Shown here: in pieces, positions 16,732 to 26,947 of the stretch | How the letters are laid out: every line of letters begins with the position of its first letter | Position numbering within the stretch: position 1 is the first letter of the stretch | Assembly (NCBI RefSeq): GCF_002869745.1 | Contig: NZ_PNOS01000002.1 | Span: 62,001 to 126,000 of the forward strand | DNA: 64,000 nt | DNA from: Oceaniglobus roseus | GTDB lineage: Bacteria; Pseudomonadota; Alphaproteobacteria; Rhodobacterales; Rhodobacteraceae | Direction: 5' to 3' | Notes under the pieces: generated by a model | Databases searched by the model: none | Seen by the model: only the letters and a program-made list of their open reading frames with translations | What the model was told of the DNA's origin: nothing | Position numbers and translations under genes: made by a program

Positions 16732-16759
16732 GACCCCGGCGGCGCCAGCCGGCGGGGTC
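16732..16759. terminator. GC-rich hairpin between co-oriented minus-strand genes
   Basis: GACCCCG ... CGGGGTC with an inner GGC/GCC pair block forms a strong stem between the end of the DUF4864 gene (16870) and the start of the beta-helix gene (16694). It could end the upstream transcript; no T tract is visible. Confidence 0.4.
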
Positions 16760-16869
16760 TCGAATGTCGGGGATCGTGATCTGCGGGAAAGGGATAGGGC
16801 GGCGTGCGTTAACCGGCCGCTACCCGGGCGTGCGCCCGAAGTGGGTCCGCGCGACGTAGGCGCACCGCT

Positions 16870-17292
16870 TCAGGCGCCCAGCTGTTCGGCCTTCAGAAGT
16901 TGCACGCCGTTGATCTGCCAGCCGCCCTCGGGCGATTGCACCATCTGGTAGTCGAGCGCGTAGTAGACACCTGCCGCGTCCTTCACCAGCACCTTCTGCC
17001 ACACCTGCCCGCCGATGCTGCGAAGCTCGAGGAACTGCACCTCCTGCGGGTGGTGCACCATGGGATAGCCGGTCACGACCATGTTGCGGAACCGCTCGGA
17101 CGAACCGAAGACCCCCTGGATCGTCGGCGAGGCGAAAGAGAACGCCCGGTCGAAATCCTCGGCCTTGAAGGCTTCCATCTGCTGGCTGATCACCGCCTCG
17201 ATCCCCGGGTCTGGCATGACGGTGGTGGTCTGGGCGCGAAGCGGAAGGCTCAGCGCGAACACCGCCGCGATCGTCAGAAAAATCCGTGTCAT
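16870..17292 (-). CDS. Periplasmic DUF4864 protein
   Basis: 140 residues. A signal peptide (TRIFLTIAAVFALSLPLRAQ) is followed by an NTF2-like alpha+beta domain: ISQQMEAFKAEDFDRAFSFA, FRNMVVTGYPMVHHPQEVQF and YALDYQMVQSPEGGWQINGV are typical of DUF4864. Its role is unknown; the family is common and usually a single gene in alphaproteobacteria. The ATG at 17292 starts the signal peptide directly; a longer frame has no signal. Confidence 0.85.
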   Translation of the reverse strand: MTRIFLTIAAVFALSLPLRAQTTTVMPDPGIEAVISQQMEAFKAEDFDRAFSFASPTIQGVFGSSERFRNMVVTGYPMVHHPQEVQFLELRSIGGQVWQKVLVKDAAGVYYALDYQMVQSPEGGWQINGVQLLKAEQLGA

Positions 17293-17464
17293 TCCTCGTC
17301 CTCCGTGCTGCGTCTCGTTCAAGATACGCAGGGAGTGGAAGCTTGGTTTCAAAATCCCTCCAACGGACGACACTTCGTTGCGCCGGAGTCCGGATTTCCG
17401 GCACTCTCTTGACCCGGCGCCGCGCCAGCGGGCGTCCGGCCGGGCCGGACGTGCGGCTTCCCGG

Positions 17465-19039
17465 TCAGAGCCTGCCTTCGAGTCCCGCGTCGATCAGCGC
17501 GATGCTCTCATCGATTCCGTAAAGCGCGATCAGCCCGCCGAAGCGCGGCCCCTGCGAGGCGCCAAGAAGAACCTCGTACAGCGCCTTGAACCAGTCCCTC
17601 AGCGGCTCGAACCCGTGCTCCTTGCCGACGGCGAAGACCATGCTCTGCAGCGCCTCGGCGTCCAGTCCGCCGTCCCAGGCCTTCAGCCGGTCGCGCAGGT
17701 CCTCCAGCGCCGCCCTCTCCTTCGCGTCGGGGGCGCGGAACACCTTTGCGGGCTTCACGAAGTCGTGGTAGTACCGGATCGCATAACCTGCCGCCGCGTC
17801 CAGCCCCGGATGGCTTTCCGGCCCGGTCTCCGGCGCATAGCGGCGGATGAAGCCCCAAAGCCGCTCCTTGTCCTCGGCCCCCGAGACCGAGGCGAGGTTC
17901 AGCAGCATCGAGAACGGCACCACCATGTCCGACGTCGGCACGTCGTGGCCGTGGATGTGGAACACCGGGTTGGCGCAGCGCCCCGCGGGATCCTGATCGT
18001 CATAGGCCCTGAGCTGCTGATGATACTCGTCCACCGCCTTCGGGATCACGTCGAAATACATCCGCTTCGCCGTCTTCGGCTTCTGGTACATGAAATACCC
18101 GAGGCTCTCGGTGCTGGCATAGGTCAGCCACTCGTCGATGGTCAGCCCGTTGCCCGACGACTTGGAAATCTTCTGCCCCTTGTCGTCCAGAAACAGTTCG
18201 TAGGTGAAGTGGTTCGGCTTCCGTCCGCCCAGGATCTCGCAGATCCGGTCGTAGATCGGCGTGTTGGTGCTGTGATCCTTTCCGTACATCTCGAAATCGA
18301 CACCCAGTGCCGCCCACCGCGCGCCGAAATCCGGTTTCCACTGCAGCTTCACGTTGCCGCCCGTCACCGGCAGCGTGCAGTCGCGCCCGTCCTCGCCCTC
18401 GAAGGTGATCGTCCCGTCCTTGCCGTTCACCTCCTTCATCGGCACGTACAGCACGCGCCCCGAGATCGGCGAGATCGGCAGGAAGCAGGAATAGGTCTGC
18501 TGCCGCTCTTCCCTGAGCGAGGCCAGCATCACCTCCATGATTGCATCGTACCGCTCCGCCGCGCGCAGCAGCACCTCGTCGAACTTGCCCTCCCTGTAGA
18601 ACTCGGTGGCCGAAATGAACTCGTATTCGAAGCCGAAGGTGTCGAGGAACCTCCGGAGCATGGCGTTGTTATGGGCGCCGAAGCTTTCGAACTCGTTAAA
18701 GGGATCGGGGACCGAGGTCAGGGGCTTCTGCAGGTGCTCGCGCAGCTTGTCGGGATTGGGCACGTTCCCCGGGACCTTGCGCATCCCGTCGAGGTCGTCC
18801 GAAAAGCAGATCAGCCGGGTCGGAATGTCCGAGATGATCTCGAAGGCGCGGCGGATCATCGTCGTCCGCTGCACCTCGCCGAAGGTTCCGATATGGGGCA
18901 GACCCGAGGGGCCATAGCCCGTCTCGAACAGCACGTATCCCTTTTCCGGCGGCGCCTTCTCGTAGCGTTTCAGCAGCGCGCGGGCCTCCTCGAACGGCCA
19001 GGCCTTCGATTGCATCGCCGCGTCGCGCAGATCCGACAT
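17465..19039 (-). CDS. lysK: Lysyl-tRNA synthetase, class I
   Basis: 524 residues. LPHIGTFGE is the HIGH motif and QKISKSSGN the KMSKS motif, so this is the class I (archaeal-type) LysRS found in many alphaproteobacteria instead of the class II enzyme. Other marks are GYGPSG before HIGH and [23 protein letters not shown]. The start at 19039 ([10 protein letters not shown]) has GGAGGGA four bases upstream; an ATG at 19054 would place this ribosome-binding site inside the gene. Single gene. Confidence 0.96.
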   Translation of the reverse strand: MSDLRDAAMQSKAWPFEEARALLKRYEKAPPEKGYVLFETGYGPSGLPHIGTFGEVQRTTMIRRAFEIISDIPTRLICFSDDLDGMRKVPGNVPNPDKLREHLQKPLTSVPDPFNEFESFGAHNNAMLRRFLDTFGFEYEFISATEFYREGKFDEVLLRAAERYDAIMEVMLASLREERQQTYSCFLPISPISGRVLYVPMKEVNGKDGTITFEGEDGRDCTLPVTGGNVKLQWKPDFGARWAALGVDFEMYGKDHSTNTPIYDRICEILGGRKPNHFTYELFLDDKGQKISKSSGNGLTIDEWLTYASTESLGYFMYQKPKTAKRMYFDVIPKAVDEYHQQLRAYDDQDPAGRCANPVFHIHGHDVPTSDMVVPFSMLLNLASVSGAEDKERLWGFIRRYAPETGPESHPGLDAAAGYAIRYYHDFVKPAKVFRAPDAKERAALEDLRDRLKAWDGGLDAEALQSMVFAVGKEHGFEPLRDWFKALYEVLLGASQGPRFGGLIALYGIDESIALIDAGLEGRL

Positions 19040-19144
19040 CTTTCTTCCCTCCATCGCGGCCCCGCCGCATCCGAAGGCTCCTCCCTATTGCCCCACCGTC
19101 CGCGCGTCAATATTCTGCGCCGCAACAAGGTTCAGGAGCATCCA

Positions 19145-19567
19145 TTGACCGACATCTCCCACTCGCTGACGCCGCAGGACTGCCTCGTGGCGGTGATGAT
19201 CGCCGTCTCAGTGTCCGACGAACGGGTGAAGACCACGGAACTCGTCACGATCGAGCGGATCGTGAACCACCTGCCGGTCTTCGCGGGCTTCGACCAGGAC
19301 CGCATCACCCCCATCGCCGAGGTCGTCTATGACCTGTTCGGCGAGGAGGACGGGCTTGACGCGCTGTTCGGACTGATCCGCGACAACCTGCCCGAGCGGC
19401 TGTTCGAGACCGCCTATGCGCTGGCCTGCGACGTGGCCGCGGCCGACGGGCATATCGGCGAGAACGAGCTGCGCCTGCTCGAGGAAATCCGCTACGAGCT
19501 GACCATCGACCGGCTGCACGCCGCCGCGATCGAACGGGCAGCCCGGGCAAGGCACTTGTCTCTTTGA
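19145..19567 (+). CDS. TerB-family (tellurite resistance B-like) protein
   Basis: 140 residues, all-helical. LTPQDCLVAVMIAVSVSDERV and LACDVAAADGHIGENELRLLEEI are the two matching acidic helix-loop-helix repeats of TerB-like domains, which bind metal through acidic residues. The gene starts with TTG at 19145, with AGGAG seven bases upstream; no ATG or GTG is suitable. The conserved start of the family close to this codon supports it. It is divergent from lysK. Its role is not known; stress or membrane association is usual for the family. Confidence 0.85.
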   Translation: MTDISHSLTPQDCLVAVMIAVSVSDERVKTTELVTIERIVNHLPVFAGFDQDRITPIAEVVYDLFGEEDGLDALFGLIRDNLPERLFETAYALACDVAAADGHIGENELRLLEEIRYELTIDRLHAAAIERAARARHLSL

Positions 19568-19625
19568 GCGGATCGGCGCCCGGATCGGGCGCCAGAACTG
19601 CCCAAAACCTTCACTTGTCGAACAA

Positions 19626-20972
19626 TCATGGCCAGACCGGCGCCGAGGATCCCAAGGCGGCCGCGGGTCGCTCCCAATGCATCGGCACGCCGTCGATCTC
19701 CAGCGCGGGCCGCAGGCGCCGCGCCACACCCCAGACGGTCCGCTCGACGCCGTCGGCGTAATCGGCAGGCGTCGCCGCAGCCATGGCGCCCTGCACCCCG
19801 GGGGTCATTCCGGCCAGCAGCTCCGCCGTCCGCGCCAGCGACAGGCGCAGCGGACGCAGCCCCTGTCCCGCCCGGCCCCGCGCCAGCTCGCCGACCACCG
19901 CCGCCGCCATTAGGTAGCCGGTCGCATGGTCCAGCGCCTGCACCGGCAGCGGCACCGGCTTCTCCGCCCCCGCCCGGGCCTGCCCTTCCGCAGCGATGCC
20001 GGCGCTCATCTGCACCAGGGAATCGAACCCGCGCCGCCCCGCCCAGGGGCCGGTCCAGCCATAGGCGCAGAGCGCGGCATCCACCGCCCGCGGGGCGATC
20101 CCGGCCCGCGCGGCGTCGCCAAGGCCGAGCCCTTCCAGCGCCCCGGGCCGATAGCCGTGCACCAGCACGTCCGCCTGCGCCAGCAGCCCGTCGAACACCG
20201 CCCGGTCCTCCGCCACGCGCAGGTCCAGCCGTGCGCAGCGTTTGCCAAGGGTGATATCAGGGACCACGTTCGGCTCGTCCCAGCCCGGCGGGTCGATCCG
20301 CAGCACCTCGGCGCCGACCCCCGCCAGCCCCCGCGTGCAGACCGGCCCCGCCAGCACCCGCGTCAGGTCCAGCACCCGAAGCCCCGCCAGGGGGCGTCCC
20401 GGCGCGCCGCCCCAGTCCCGCGGCGCGACCTCGCGCGTGTCGCCGAAGCCCACCAGAGGCTCCGCCGCCACGGCCGCGCCCTGCGGATGCGCCGCCCAGG
20501 CCGCCCGGTCGCGCATCGCCGCGCTGACGCCGCCCGCCGCCGCAATCCGGCCCTCCAACTCATGTGGATCCCACCCGCGAAGGGCCTCCGCCACCGCCTC
20601 GCGCCGCGCGGCGCAGCCCAGCACCGACAGAGCCGCGTCGCGGTGATGGGGCAGGTTGGTGTGCAGCCGGATCCAGCCGCCTTTCGCCGGATAATCTCCG
20701 GCCAACGCGTCCCAGATCGGCGGCAGGCTCCAGCCCTCGGGCGCGATCGAACGATCGAACCACAGCGCGGCCAGCCGCGCATCGACCGCGCCGCTGCCCA
20801 CCGGCAACCCCAGCCCCGCGCAGAGCGCCGCCACCGCGTCGCCCACCGCCGCCACCGAGGCGCCCGACAGCTCCGTCACCGCGAAACACGACGGCAGGGC
20901 CCCGGCGAACCGCAGCTCCGTCACCGGGACCAGGCCCAGCGCGGCGCCGATGCCGCCGAGGTCAGCGCGCAT
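19626..20972 (-). CDS. CoA transferase family III (CaiB/BaiF)
   Basis: 448 residues. The diagnostic stretch LRVLDLTRVLAGPVCTRGLAGVGAEVLRIDPP appears in the middle rather than at the N-terminus, preceded by about 200 residues that look like a degenerate first domain, and RRGFDSLVQMSAGIA holds the catalytic Asp equivalent. These enzymes move CoA between carboxylic acids. The arrangement with an N-terminal extra domain is seen in longer members of the family. The start lies 2 bases after the dacB stop, so the two are one transcript. Substrate unknown. Confidence 0.85.
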   Translation of the reverse strand: MRADLGGIGAALGLVPVTELRFAGALPSCFAVTELSGASVAAVGDAVAALCAGLGLPVGSGAVDARLAALWFDRSIAPEGWSLPPIWDALAGDYPAKGGWIRLHTNLPHHRDAALSVLGCAARREAVAEALRGWDPHELEGRIAAAGGVSAAMRDRAAWAAHPQGAAVAAEPLVGFGDTREVAPRDWGGAPGRPLAGLRVLDLTRVLAGPVCTRGLAGVGAEVLRIDPPGWDEPNVVPDITLGKRCARLDLRVAEDRAVFDGLLAQADVLVHGYRPGALEGLGLGDAARAGIAPRAVDAALCAYGWTGPWAGRRGFDSLVQMSAGIAAEGQARAGAEKPVPLPVQALDHATGYLMAAAVVGELARGRAGQGLRPLRLSLARTAELLAGMTPGVQGAMAAATPADYADGVERTVWGVARRLRPALEIDGVPMHWERPAAALGSSAPVWP

Positions 20973-20974
20973 GG

Positions 20975-22438
20975 TCAGGCCGCATAGACCGTGCTCCACC
21001 GCGACAGCAGCGCCCGCTGCAACGTCCGCGCGCGGGCCAGCCAGACCGAGCCGCCCGGCGGCTGCTCCATCTCGGCCTCGCTCAGGGCATCGCGCCGCTC
21101 GACGTCCGCGCAGTAGATCGCGAAGGCCAGGTCGTGACCGCCCTGCGCGCGGACATAGCCGACCAGCGCCGAGACGAAGTTCAGCGTCCCGGTCTTGGCC
21201 TGGACCAGGGCGTCGGGACTATCCTCCACCTCGTAGGTCTTGAGGAGCGGCCGCAGCCCCTCCTGCGGTCCGAGCTTGATCAGCGCGGCGACCATGTCGG
21301 CGGCGTCGATCCGCGACTCCCCGCCAAGCCCCGAGTGGTCCACCAGCTGCGCGGAGGAGGCGCCCGCCTGCTGCGCCAGCCACGCATCCATTGACCGCGC
21401 GCTCGACACCAGGTCGCGCACGCCGCCGCTGCGCGCGGTGGTCGCCGTCATCCCCACGACCTCGGCGGTGAGGTTGGTCGAATACTTCAGCATCTCGGTC
21501 AGCACATGGGAGAGCGGCGCGCTTTCGTGCACCACCAGCTCGCTGCCCTCGGCCGTGTCGGCCACCGCGACCCGCCCGCCCGTCTGGATGCCGTGGGCAC
21601 GGGCCAGCGTCTGGAACACCTCGCCCGCATAGAGGTCGGGCCGACGGACCGGCAGCCAGCGTGACCCGCCCCCGCCAAGCGCCCCCTTGGCGACGGTCCA
21701 GATGTCGGTGTCGTCCTTCTCGGTGTAGGTATAGACGGGCCCCGCACGGTCGGCGACGGACATCTTCGCCACGGTCACGCCGGGGCTGTACTTCGCGCTG
21801 CGGGCATCCATCGCCACGTCGTAGGCGCCCCCGCTCCGGCGCCATTCGAAATGCACCCGGTTGTAGTTCAGGTTCAACCCGCCCACCGAAGGGTTGTAGG
21901 CCAGGTGATCGGGCTGGAGGGGGTCGATCTCGCGTACTTCCGGCAGGGCGCCGCTCCAGACGCGGAACCGCCCTGCCACCTCGCGCACGCCGATCCGCTT
22001 CAGTTCCGCCGCCATCTCGCCCAGCGCGTCGGTGTCGAGGTCGGGATCCCCGCCCCCGGCCAGGATCAGGTCGCCCTCGATCCGCCCGTTCGTCACCGGC
22101 CCCGTCGCCAGAAGCCGCGTCTTGAAGGTGTAATCCGCCCCCAGCGTGTCCAGCGCATAGAGCGAGCTCAGCGTCTTCGCCGTGCTCGCGGGCGGCTGGG
22201 GCAGGAGCGGCGCGCGGGATTCAAGGATCTCACCGGTCCGGGTGTCGGCGACGGCGAAGCTCACCTTGCCGGTCAGCCGCGCCTTCTCGACCAGAGCGTC
22301 GGCATCCGGGATAGTGACCTTCCGGAACTCGGGATGCCGCGACCGCGGACGGATCGAGGTTTCGGGCGCCTCGGCCCAGAGCCGGGCGGCCGGAGTGGCG
22401 AGCAGCCCCCCGAGGAGCAGTCGTCGCGACAGGTTCAA
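20975..22438 (-). CDS. dacB: D-alanyl-D-alanine carboxypeptidase/endopeptidase (PBP4, S13 family)
   Basis: 487 residues with a twin-arginine-like signal (NLSRRLLLGGLLATPAARLWA). The three penicillin-binding motifs are PASTAKTLSS (SxxK), YSTNLTAE (SxN) and QAKTGTLNF (KTG). PBP4-type enzymes trim or cleave peptidoglycan cross-links in the periplasm. The long inserted domain between SxxK and SxN (AGGGDPDLDTDALG, HLAYNPSVGGLNLNYN) is the S13 hallmark. It is the first gene of a two-gene unit with the CoA transferase; nadD lies upstream on the same strand. Confidence 0.93.
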   Translation of the reverse strand: MNLSRRLLLGGLLATPAARLWAEAPETSIRPRSRHPEFRKVTIPDADALVEKARLTGKVSFAVADTRTGEILESRAPLLPQPPASTAKTLSSLYALDTLGADYTFKTRLLATGPVTNGRIEGDLILAGGGDPDLDTDALGEMAAELKRIGVREVAGRFRVWSGALPEVREIDPLQPDHLAYNPSVGGLNLNYNRVHFEWRRSGGAYDVAMDARSAKYSPGVTVAKMSVADRAGPVYTYTEKDDTDIWTVAKGALGGGGSRWLPVRRPDLYAGEVFQTLARAHGIQTGGRVAVADTAEGSELVVHESAPLSHVLTEMLKYSTNLTAEVVGMTATTARSGGVRDLVSSARSMDAWLAQQAGASSAQLVDHSGLGGESRIDAADMVAALIKLGPQEGLRPLLKTYEVEDSPDALVQAKTGTLNFVSALVGYVRAQGGHDLAFAIYCADVERRDALSEAEMEQPPGGSVWLARARTLQRALLSRWSTVYAA

Positions 22439-22526
22439 GGGCAGTCCCCCCGGGTTCGGGCAATGGTCACAGGGCCCTGGCAGGGGCCCCGGCGGTTGTA
22501 ACCGGCGCGCCCGTTCGGCTGCAAGC

Positions 22527-23138
22527 CTAACTCTGCCAGCCGCCCCGGGCCCGGATCGCGCTTGACGACATCGTGTTCATCGGCAGGTTCACGAAGCACC
22601 AGGCGGGCGGCGCCGAGAGCGCCAGCAGCTTGGCGCGGCGCGCGGGCAGGCGGAACGGCTCGAACCGCGCGGCGGCGGGCGACATCCGCGCGACGATGCC
22701 AAGCCCCGGGCGCGCCAGCACCCCCACCGGCACATGGGACATGATCCACTGCCAGCGGTCCCACAGGTGGAATGTGGCCAGCGAGTCCGCCCCCATCAGC
22801 CAGACGAAGTGGACGCCGGGATAGGCGGGCAACAGCGCCTCCAGCGTCGCCGCGGTGTAGCGGGTGCCGAGGTCCCGCTCCAGCGCCGTGATCTCGACCC
22901 GCGGGTGGCGCATGACCTGGCGCGCCTGTTCCAGCCGCCGCTCCATCGGCGCAGGGCCACGCGCCTTCAGCGGATTGCCCGGCGACACCAGCCACCACAC
23001 CGCGTCGAGGTCGAACCGCTTCAGCGCCTCGCGGGTGATGTGGGCATGCCCCTCGTGGGCCGGATCGAAGGAGCCGCCGAGCAGCCCGATCCGCTGCCCG
23101 GCCCGCGCCACGGGCCAGCCCGGACGCCGCCGGGTCAC
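22527..23138 (-). CDS. nadD: Nicotinate-nucleotide adenylyltransferase
   Basis: 203 residues if started at the GTG at 23138, with GGAG close upstream. [18 protein letters not shown] is the nucleotidyltransferase GxFxPxHxGH motif, [11 protein letters not shown] the NaMN-binding loop, and MSSSAIRAR the C-terminal ISSTxIR-like motif. NadD adenylates nicotinate mononucleotide in NAD synthesis. An in-frame ATG at 23207 would add 23 Arg/Gly-rich residues with no family support. Confidence 0.92.
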   Translation of the reverse strand: MTRRRPGWPVARAGQRIGLLGGSFDPAHEGHAHITREALKRFDLDAVWWLVSPGNPLKARGPAPMERRLEQARQVMRHPRVEITALERDLGTRYTAATLEALLPAYPGVHFVWLMGADSLATFHLWDRWQWIMSHVPVGVLARPGLGIVARMSPAAARFEPFRLPARRAKLLALSAPPAWCFVNLPMNTMSSSAIRARGGWQS

Positions 23139-23265
23139 GCCCGCCGCTCCGCACGGACCAAGGCGCAACCGCCCGACATCGCTGGACCTCCTCCCGCCGC
23201 GGGGCACCCGAAGCCCCCCGGCCAGTCACCCGAAAAGCGCCGCCGCGTCAACCGGCGGCGGTGGC

Positions 23266-24297
23266 TCAGACCTCCTCGCTCGACCGGGCCCAGAGGTTGA
23301 TGTCCTCCTCCTGCGTCACCGCGTCGATCTCGGCCAGCTCCGCGTCGCTGAACTCCAGGTTCCCGACCGCGCCCGCGCAGTCCACGACCTGGCTCGGCTT
23401 GCTTGCCCCGATCAGCGCCGTGGTGATCCCGCCGCCCCTCAGCACCCAGGCAATCGCCATCTGGGCCAGCGTCTGTCCCCGCGCCTCGGCGATGGCGTTC
23501 AGCTTCCGCACGCTTTCGACGGCGCTGTCGGTGATCATCCGCTCGGCCAGCGACTTGCCCTTCGCGGCGCGGCTGTCGGCGGGGATCCCGTTCAGGTACT
23601 TCGGCGTCAGGATTCCCTGCGCCAGCGGCGTGAAGGCGATGGAGCCGACGCCAAGCTCGGCCAGCGTGTCCTTCAGCCCGTCCCGCTCGACCCAGCGGTT
23701 CAGCATGTTGTAGCTCGGCTGGTGGATCAGGCAGGGCGTGCCCAGGTCCTTCAGGATCGCCACCGCCTCGCGCGTCCGTTCCGAGTTGTAGGACGAGATC
23801 CCGGCATAGAGCGCCCGGCCCGAGCGCACGATGTGATCGAGCGCGCCCATCGTCTCTTCCAGCGGCGTGTCGGGATCGAAGCGGTGGGAATAGAAGATGT
23901 CGACGTGATCCAGCCCCATCCGCTTCAGCGACGCGTCGCAGGACTGCACCAGGTACTTCCGCGACCCCCACTCGCCGTAGGGCCCCGCATGCATCCGGTA
24001 GCCCGCCTTGGACGAGATCACCAACTCCTGCCGGTAGCCGCGGAAATCCGTCCTCAGGATCTCGCCGAAGGCTTCCTCGGCCGAGCCCGGCGGCGGGCCG
24101 TAGTTGTTCGCCAGGTCGAAATGGGTGATCCCGTGGTCGAAGGCCGCGCGGCAGATCTCGCGCTTCGTCGTGTGCGCCGCGTCGCCGCCGAAATTGTGCC
24201 AGAGCCCCAGCGACACGGCGGGCAGCATCAGCCCCGAGGCGCCGCAGCGTCGGTAGATCATGCGCTCGTAACGGTTTTCGGCGGGGACATAGGTCAT
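23266..24297 (-). CDS. Aldo/keto reductase, YghZ (glyceraldehyde 3-phosphate reductase) type
   Basis: 343 residues, (beta/alpha)8 barrel. The catalytic tetrad is visible: THFDLANNYG (Asp, Tyr), ISSKAGYRM (Lys) and FYSHRFD (His). GPPPGSAEEAFG and KYLVQSCDASLKRMGLDHVDIFY match the YghZ/potassium-channel-beta branch, and LIGASKPSQV is the NADPH-binding site. E. coli YghZ reduces L-glyceraldehyde 3-phosphate and methylglyoxal, so aldehyde detoxification is the likely role. Single gene divergent from the DUF2059 gene. Confidence 0.9.
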   Translation of the reverse strand: MTYVPAENRYERMIYRRCGASGLMLPAVSLGLWHNFGGDAAHTTKREICRAAFDHGITHFDLANNYGPPPGSAEEAFGEILRTDFRGYRQELVISSKAGYRMHAGPYGEWGSRKYLVQSCDASLKRMGLDHVDIFYSHRFDPDTPLEETMGALDHIVRSGRALYAGISSYNSERTREAVAILKDLGTPCLIHQPSYNMLNRWVERDGLKDTLAELGVGSIAFTPLAQGILTPKYLNGIPADSRAAKGKSLAERMITDSAVESVRKLNAIAEARGQTLAQMAIAWVLRGGGITTALIGASKPSQVVDCAGAVGNLEFSDAELAEIDAVTQEEDINLWARSSEEV

Positions 24298-24428
24298 CGG
24301 TCGGCTCCTCTTTCGTTCCGGGCGCACCATGTGCGGGCGCCCGCGCGAAAGTCAAACCGCGGTTGCCAAGCCCGCGCGCAGCCGCAACAGTGGACTCAAC
24401 CCCAAGGGTAGACCCAAGGAGCGTCCCC

Positions 24429-24965
24429 ATGTCCCGCCCCCTCGCCGCCCTGCTCTTCTGCCTCGCCGCGTGGCCGGCCCCGGCGCAGCAGGCGCCGGAG
24501 CAGAACGCCGACGCCGCCTTCATCGCCAGCCAGGTCGCGACCGAGGAGATCTTCCGCGGCGCCGTCACCGCCAACCGCCCCGTGATCGTCAAGGCGCTGG
24601 AGAACGACCTCGACCAGCGCGGCATCACGCTGGCGGACAGGGACAGGTTCTTCGACCTGTTCCTGGAAGAGTTCATCGCGGGCTTCACCGAGAAGATGCA
24701 GGCCGAGACCGCCGCGATCTACCGCAACGCCTTCAACGACACGCAGCTCGCCGACATCGCCGCCTTCTACCGCACCGAGTCCGGCCAGGCGCTCCTGCGC
24801 CAGCTGCCCGCCGTCATGGCCATGGGCGCCGCCGCCGGGCAGCGCGCGGGCCAGATCGCCGGGCAGGAGGCGGGCCCCCGCCTTGCCGCGCGGATCGAGG
24901 CGGAAAGCCTCGGCATCGCCGCCGACGACGTCTCGAGGAAGCGCCTCCTCGACATGCTCCGCTGA
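24429..24965 (+). CDS. Secreted DUF2059 protein
   Basis: 178 residues. The signal peptide SRPLAALLFCLAAWPAPAQQ is followed by a helical domain with FLEEFIAGFTEKMQAETAAIY and LADIAAFYRTESGQALLRQLP, the conserved core of DUF2059 (helix, then xxxFYxTxxGxxLxxxxP). Function unknown; periplasmic. It is 31 bases from ggt, a ribosome-binding site for which (CGAAAGGA) lies in the gap, so the two are probably co-transcribed. Confidence 0.88.
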   Translation: MSRPLAALLFCLAAWPAPAQQAPEQNADAAFIASQVATEEIFRGAVTANRPVIVKALENDLDQRGITLADRDRFFDLFLEEFIAGFTEKMQAETAAIYRNAFNDTQLADIAAFYRTESGQALLRQLPAVMAMGAAAGQRAGQIAGQEAGPRLAARIEAESLGIAADDVSRKRLLDMLR

Positions 24966-24996
24966 GCAAACCAGAAGCACCGCGAAAGGACACGCC

Positions 24997-26802
24997 ATGC
25001 ACCGCCCCCTGACCGCCACCTTCGCCCTATTCCTCGCCCTGCCCGTCGCGGCGCAGCAGAGCACCGACGCCGTCGCCCCCGAGACCGCGACGGAAACGCC
25101 GACGGCAACCGCGCCCGACGCCTTCGCCGACCTTGGAGAGCCCGCGAAGGCCGCCCTCGCCACGAAGGAGTCCGGCAAGCCGACCGAGGCGCAGGACTGG
25201 ATGATCGCCGCCGCCAACCCGCTCGCCGTCGAGGCCGGGGCGAAGGTGCTGGCCGAGGGCGGCAGCGCCGCCGATGCGATGGTCGCCGCGCAGCTGGTGC
25301 TGGGGCTGGTCGAGCCGCAGTCGTCGGGCCTCGGCGGCGGCGCCTTCCTCGTCTGGTACGACGCCGCAACGGGTGAGCTGACCACGCTCGACGGGCGCGA
25401 GACCGCGCCCCTCGCCGCCCGCCCCACCCTGTTCCTCGACGACCAGGGCGAGCCGCTGAAGTTCTACGACGCCGTCGTCGGGGGCCGCTCCGTCGGCACG
25501 CCGGGCACGCCGAAGCTCATGGAAACCGCCCACCGGATGTGGGGCAAGTCCAACTGGGCCGGCCTGTTCGAGCGGGCCATCGCGCTGGCCGAGGACGGCT
25601 TCACCGTCTCCCCCCGCCTCGCCTCCCTCATCGCCGAGGATACCGAGCGGCTGGCCCGCTTCCCCGCCACCGCCGAATACTTCCTGCCCGGCGGCACCGC
25701 GCTCGCCGCGGGCGACACGCTGAAGAACCCCGCCTACGCGCAGACGCTGAGAGCCATGGCGCAGAACGGCGCCGACGCCTTCTACCGCGGCCGCATCGCC
25801 GAGGGGATCGTCGACACCGTGCAGGGGGCCGAGGGCAATCCCGGCGTCCTCTCCAGCCTCGATCTCGCGCTCTACGACGTGGTCGAGCGTCCCGCCGTCT
25901 GCGCCGCCTACCGCGCCTACGAGGTCTGCGGCATGGGCCCGCCCTCCTCCGGCGCGCTGGCGGTGGGGCAGATCCTCGGCACGCTCGAACCCTTCGACCT
26001 CGCCGCCATGGGCCCCGACAGCCCCGAGGCGTGGCGCCTGATCGGCGACGCCTCCCGCCTCGCCTTCGCCGACCGCGGCCGCTACGTCGCCGACACCGAC
26101 TTCGTGCCGGTACCGGTCGAGGGGATGGTCGATCCCGCCTACCTCGCCACCCGCGCCGAGCTTCTGAAGACCGACAAGGCGCTGGAGACGGTCGAACCCG
26201 GCACCCCCGAGTTCGATCACGCGCTGATGTGGGCCGACGACCAGAGCATCGAGTTCCCCTCCACCTCCCACATCTCCATCGTCGATGCCGAGGGCAACGC
26301 GCTGTCGATGACCACCACCATCGAGAACGGCTTCGGCTCGCGCCTGATGACCGGCGGCTTCCTGCTGAACAACGAGCTGACCGACTTCTCCTTCGCCACC
26401 CACGAGGACGGCCGCCCCATCGCCAACCGGGTCGAGCCGGGCAAGCGGCCCCGCTCGTCGATGTCGCCGACCATCGTGATGCAGGAGGGCAAGCCCGCCA
26501 TGGTCGTCGGCAGCCCCGGCGGCTCGCGCATCATCGGCTATGTCGCCCAGGCGGTGATCGCCCACATCGACTGGGGCATGGACGCCCAGGCCGCGGTCGC
26601 CATGCCGCACTTCGTCAACCGCTTCGGCACCTACGATCTCGAGGAAGGCACCACCGCCGCCGACCTCGCCCAGCCCCTGACCGACCTCGGCTTCGAGACC
26701 AGCGTGACCGACCTGAACTCCGGCCTGCACGCCATCATCGTCGGCGACGGCCTGACCGGCGGCGCCGACCCGCGGCGCGAGGGGATCGCGCTCGGAGAAT
26801 GA
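24997..26802 (+). CDS. ggt: Gamma-glutamyltransferase (glutathione hydrolase)
   Basis: 601 residues with a signal peptide (LTATFALFLALPVAAQQ). The autoprocessing nucleophile is Thr at about residue 423 in STSHISIVDAEGNALSMTTT; ENGFGSRLMTGGFLLNNEL and GKRPRSSMSPTIV are the small-subunit substrate motifs, and VEPQSSGLGGGAFLVWYD the large-subunit one. The exported precursor cleaves itself into two chains and removes gamma-glutamyl groups from glutathione and related peptides. Downstream of a DUF2059 gene; another gamma-glutamyl enzyme lies at 61.3 kb. Confidence 0.95.
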   Translation: MHRPLTATFALFLALPVAAQQSTDAVAPETATETPTATAPDAFADLGEPAKAALATKESGKPTEAQDWMIAAANPLAVEAGAKVLAEGGSAADAMVAAQLVLGLVEPQSSGLGGGAFLVWYDAATGELTTLDGRETAPLAARPTLFLDDQGEPLKFYDAVVGGRSVGTPGTPKLMETAHRMWGKSNWAGLFERAIALAEDGFTVSPRLASLIAEDTERLARFPATAEYFLPGGTALAAGDTLKNPAYAQTLRAMAQNGADAFYRGRIAEGIVDTVQGAEGNPGVLSSLDLALYDVVERPAVCAAYRAYEVCGMGPPSSGALAVGQILGTLEPFDLAAMGPDSPEAWRLIGDASRLAFADRGRYVADTDFVPVPVEGMVDPAYLATRAELLKTDKALETVEPGTPEFDHALMWADDQSIEFPSTSHISIVDAEGNALSMTTTIENGFGSRLMTGGFLLNNELTDFSFATHEDGRPIANRVEPGKRPRSSMSPTIVMQEGKPAMVVGSPGGSRIIGYVAQAVIAHIDWGMDAQAAVAMPHFVNRFGTYDLEEGTTAADLAQPLTDLGFETSVTDLNSGLHAIIVGDGLTGGADPRREGIALGE

Positions 26803-26808
26803 CCGGGA

Positions 26809-26831
26809 GGGGGCCGCGCCTGTCGGCCCCC
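26809..26831 (+). terminator. Hairpin after ggt
   Basis: GGGGGCC, nine bases, GGCCCCC: a 7-pair GC stem 7 bases past the ggt stop. It is followed by CC then TT rather than a T tract, so it may be a weak or Rho-assisted terminator. Confidence 0.5.
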
Positions 26832-26947
26832 CCTTCCGCCTCCCCGCCGTTCAGGCCCGTACCAGGGTCGGTCTGGCGGCACGCCCTTTCCGGGTGCAGA
26901 GTGGCCGCCATGCGGCAGGCCCGCCGCAGGACAAGGGAGAGCGAGAG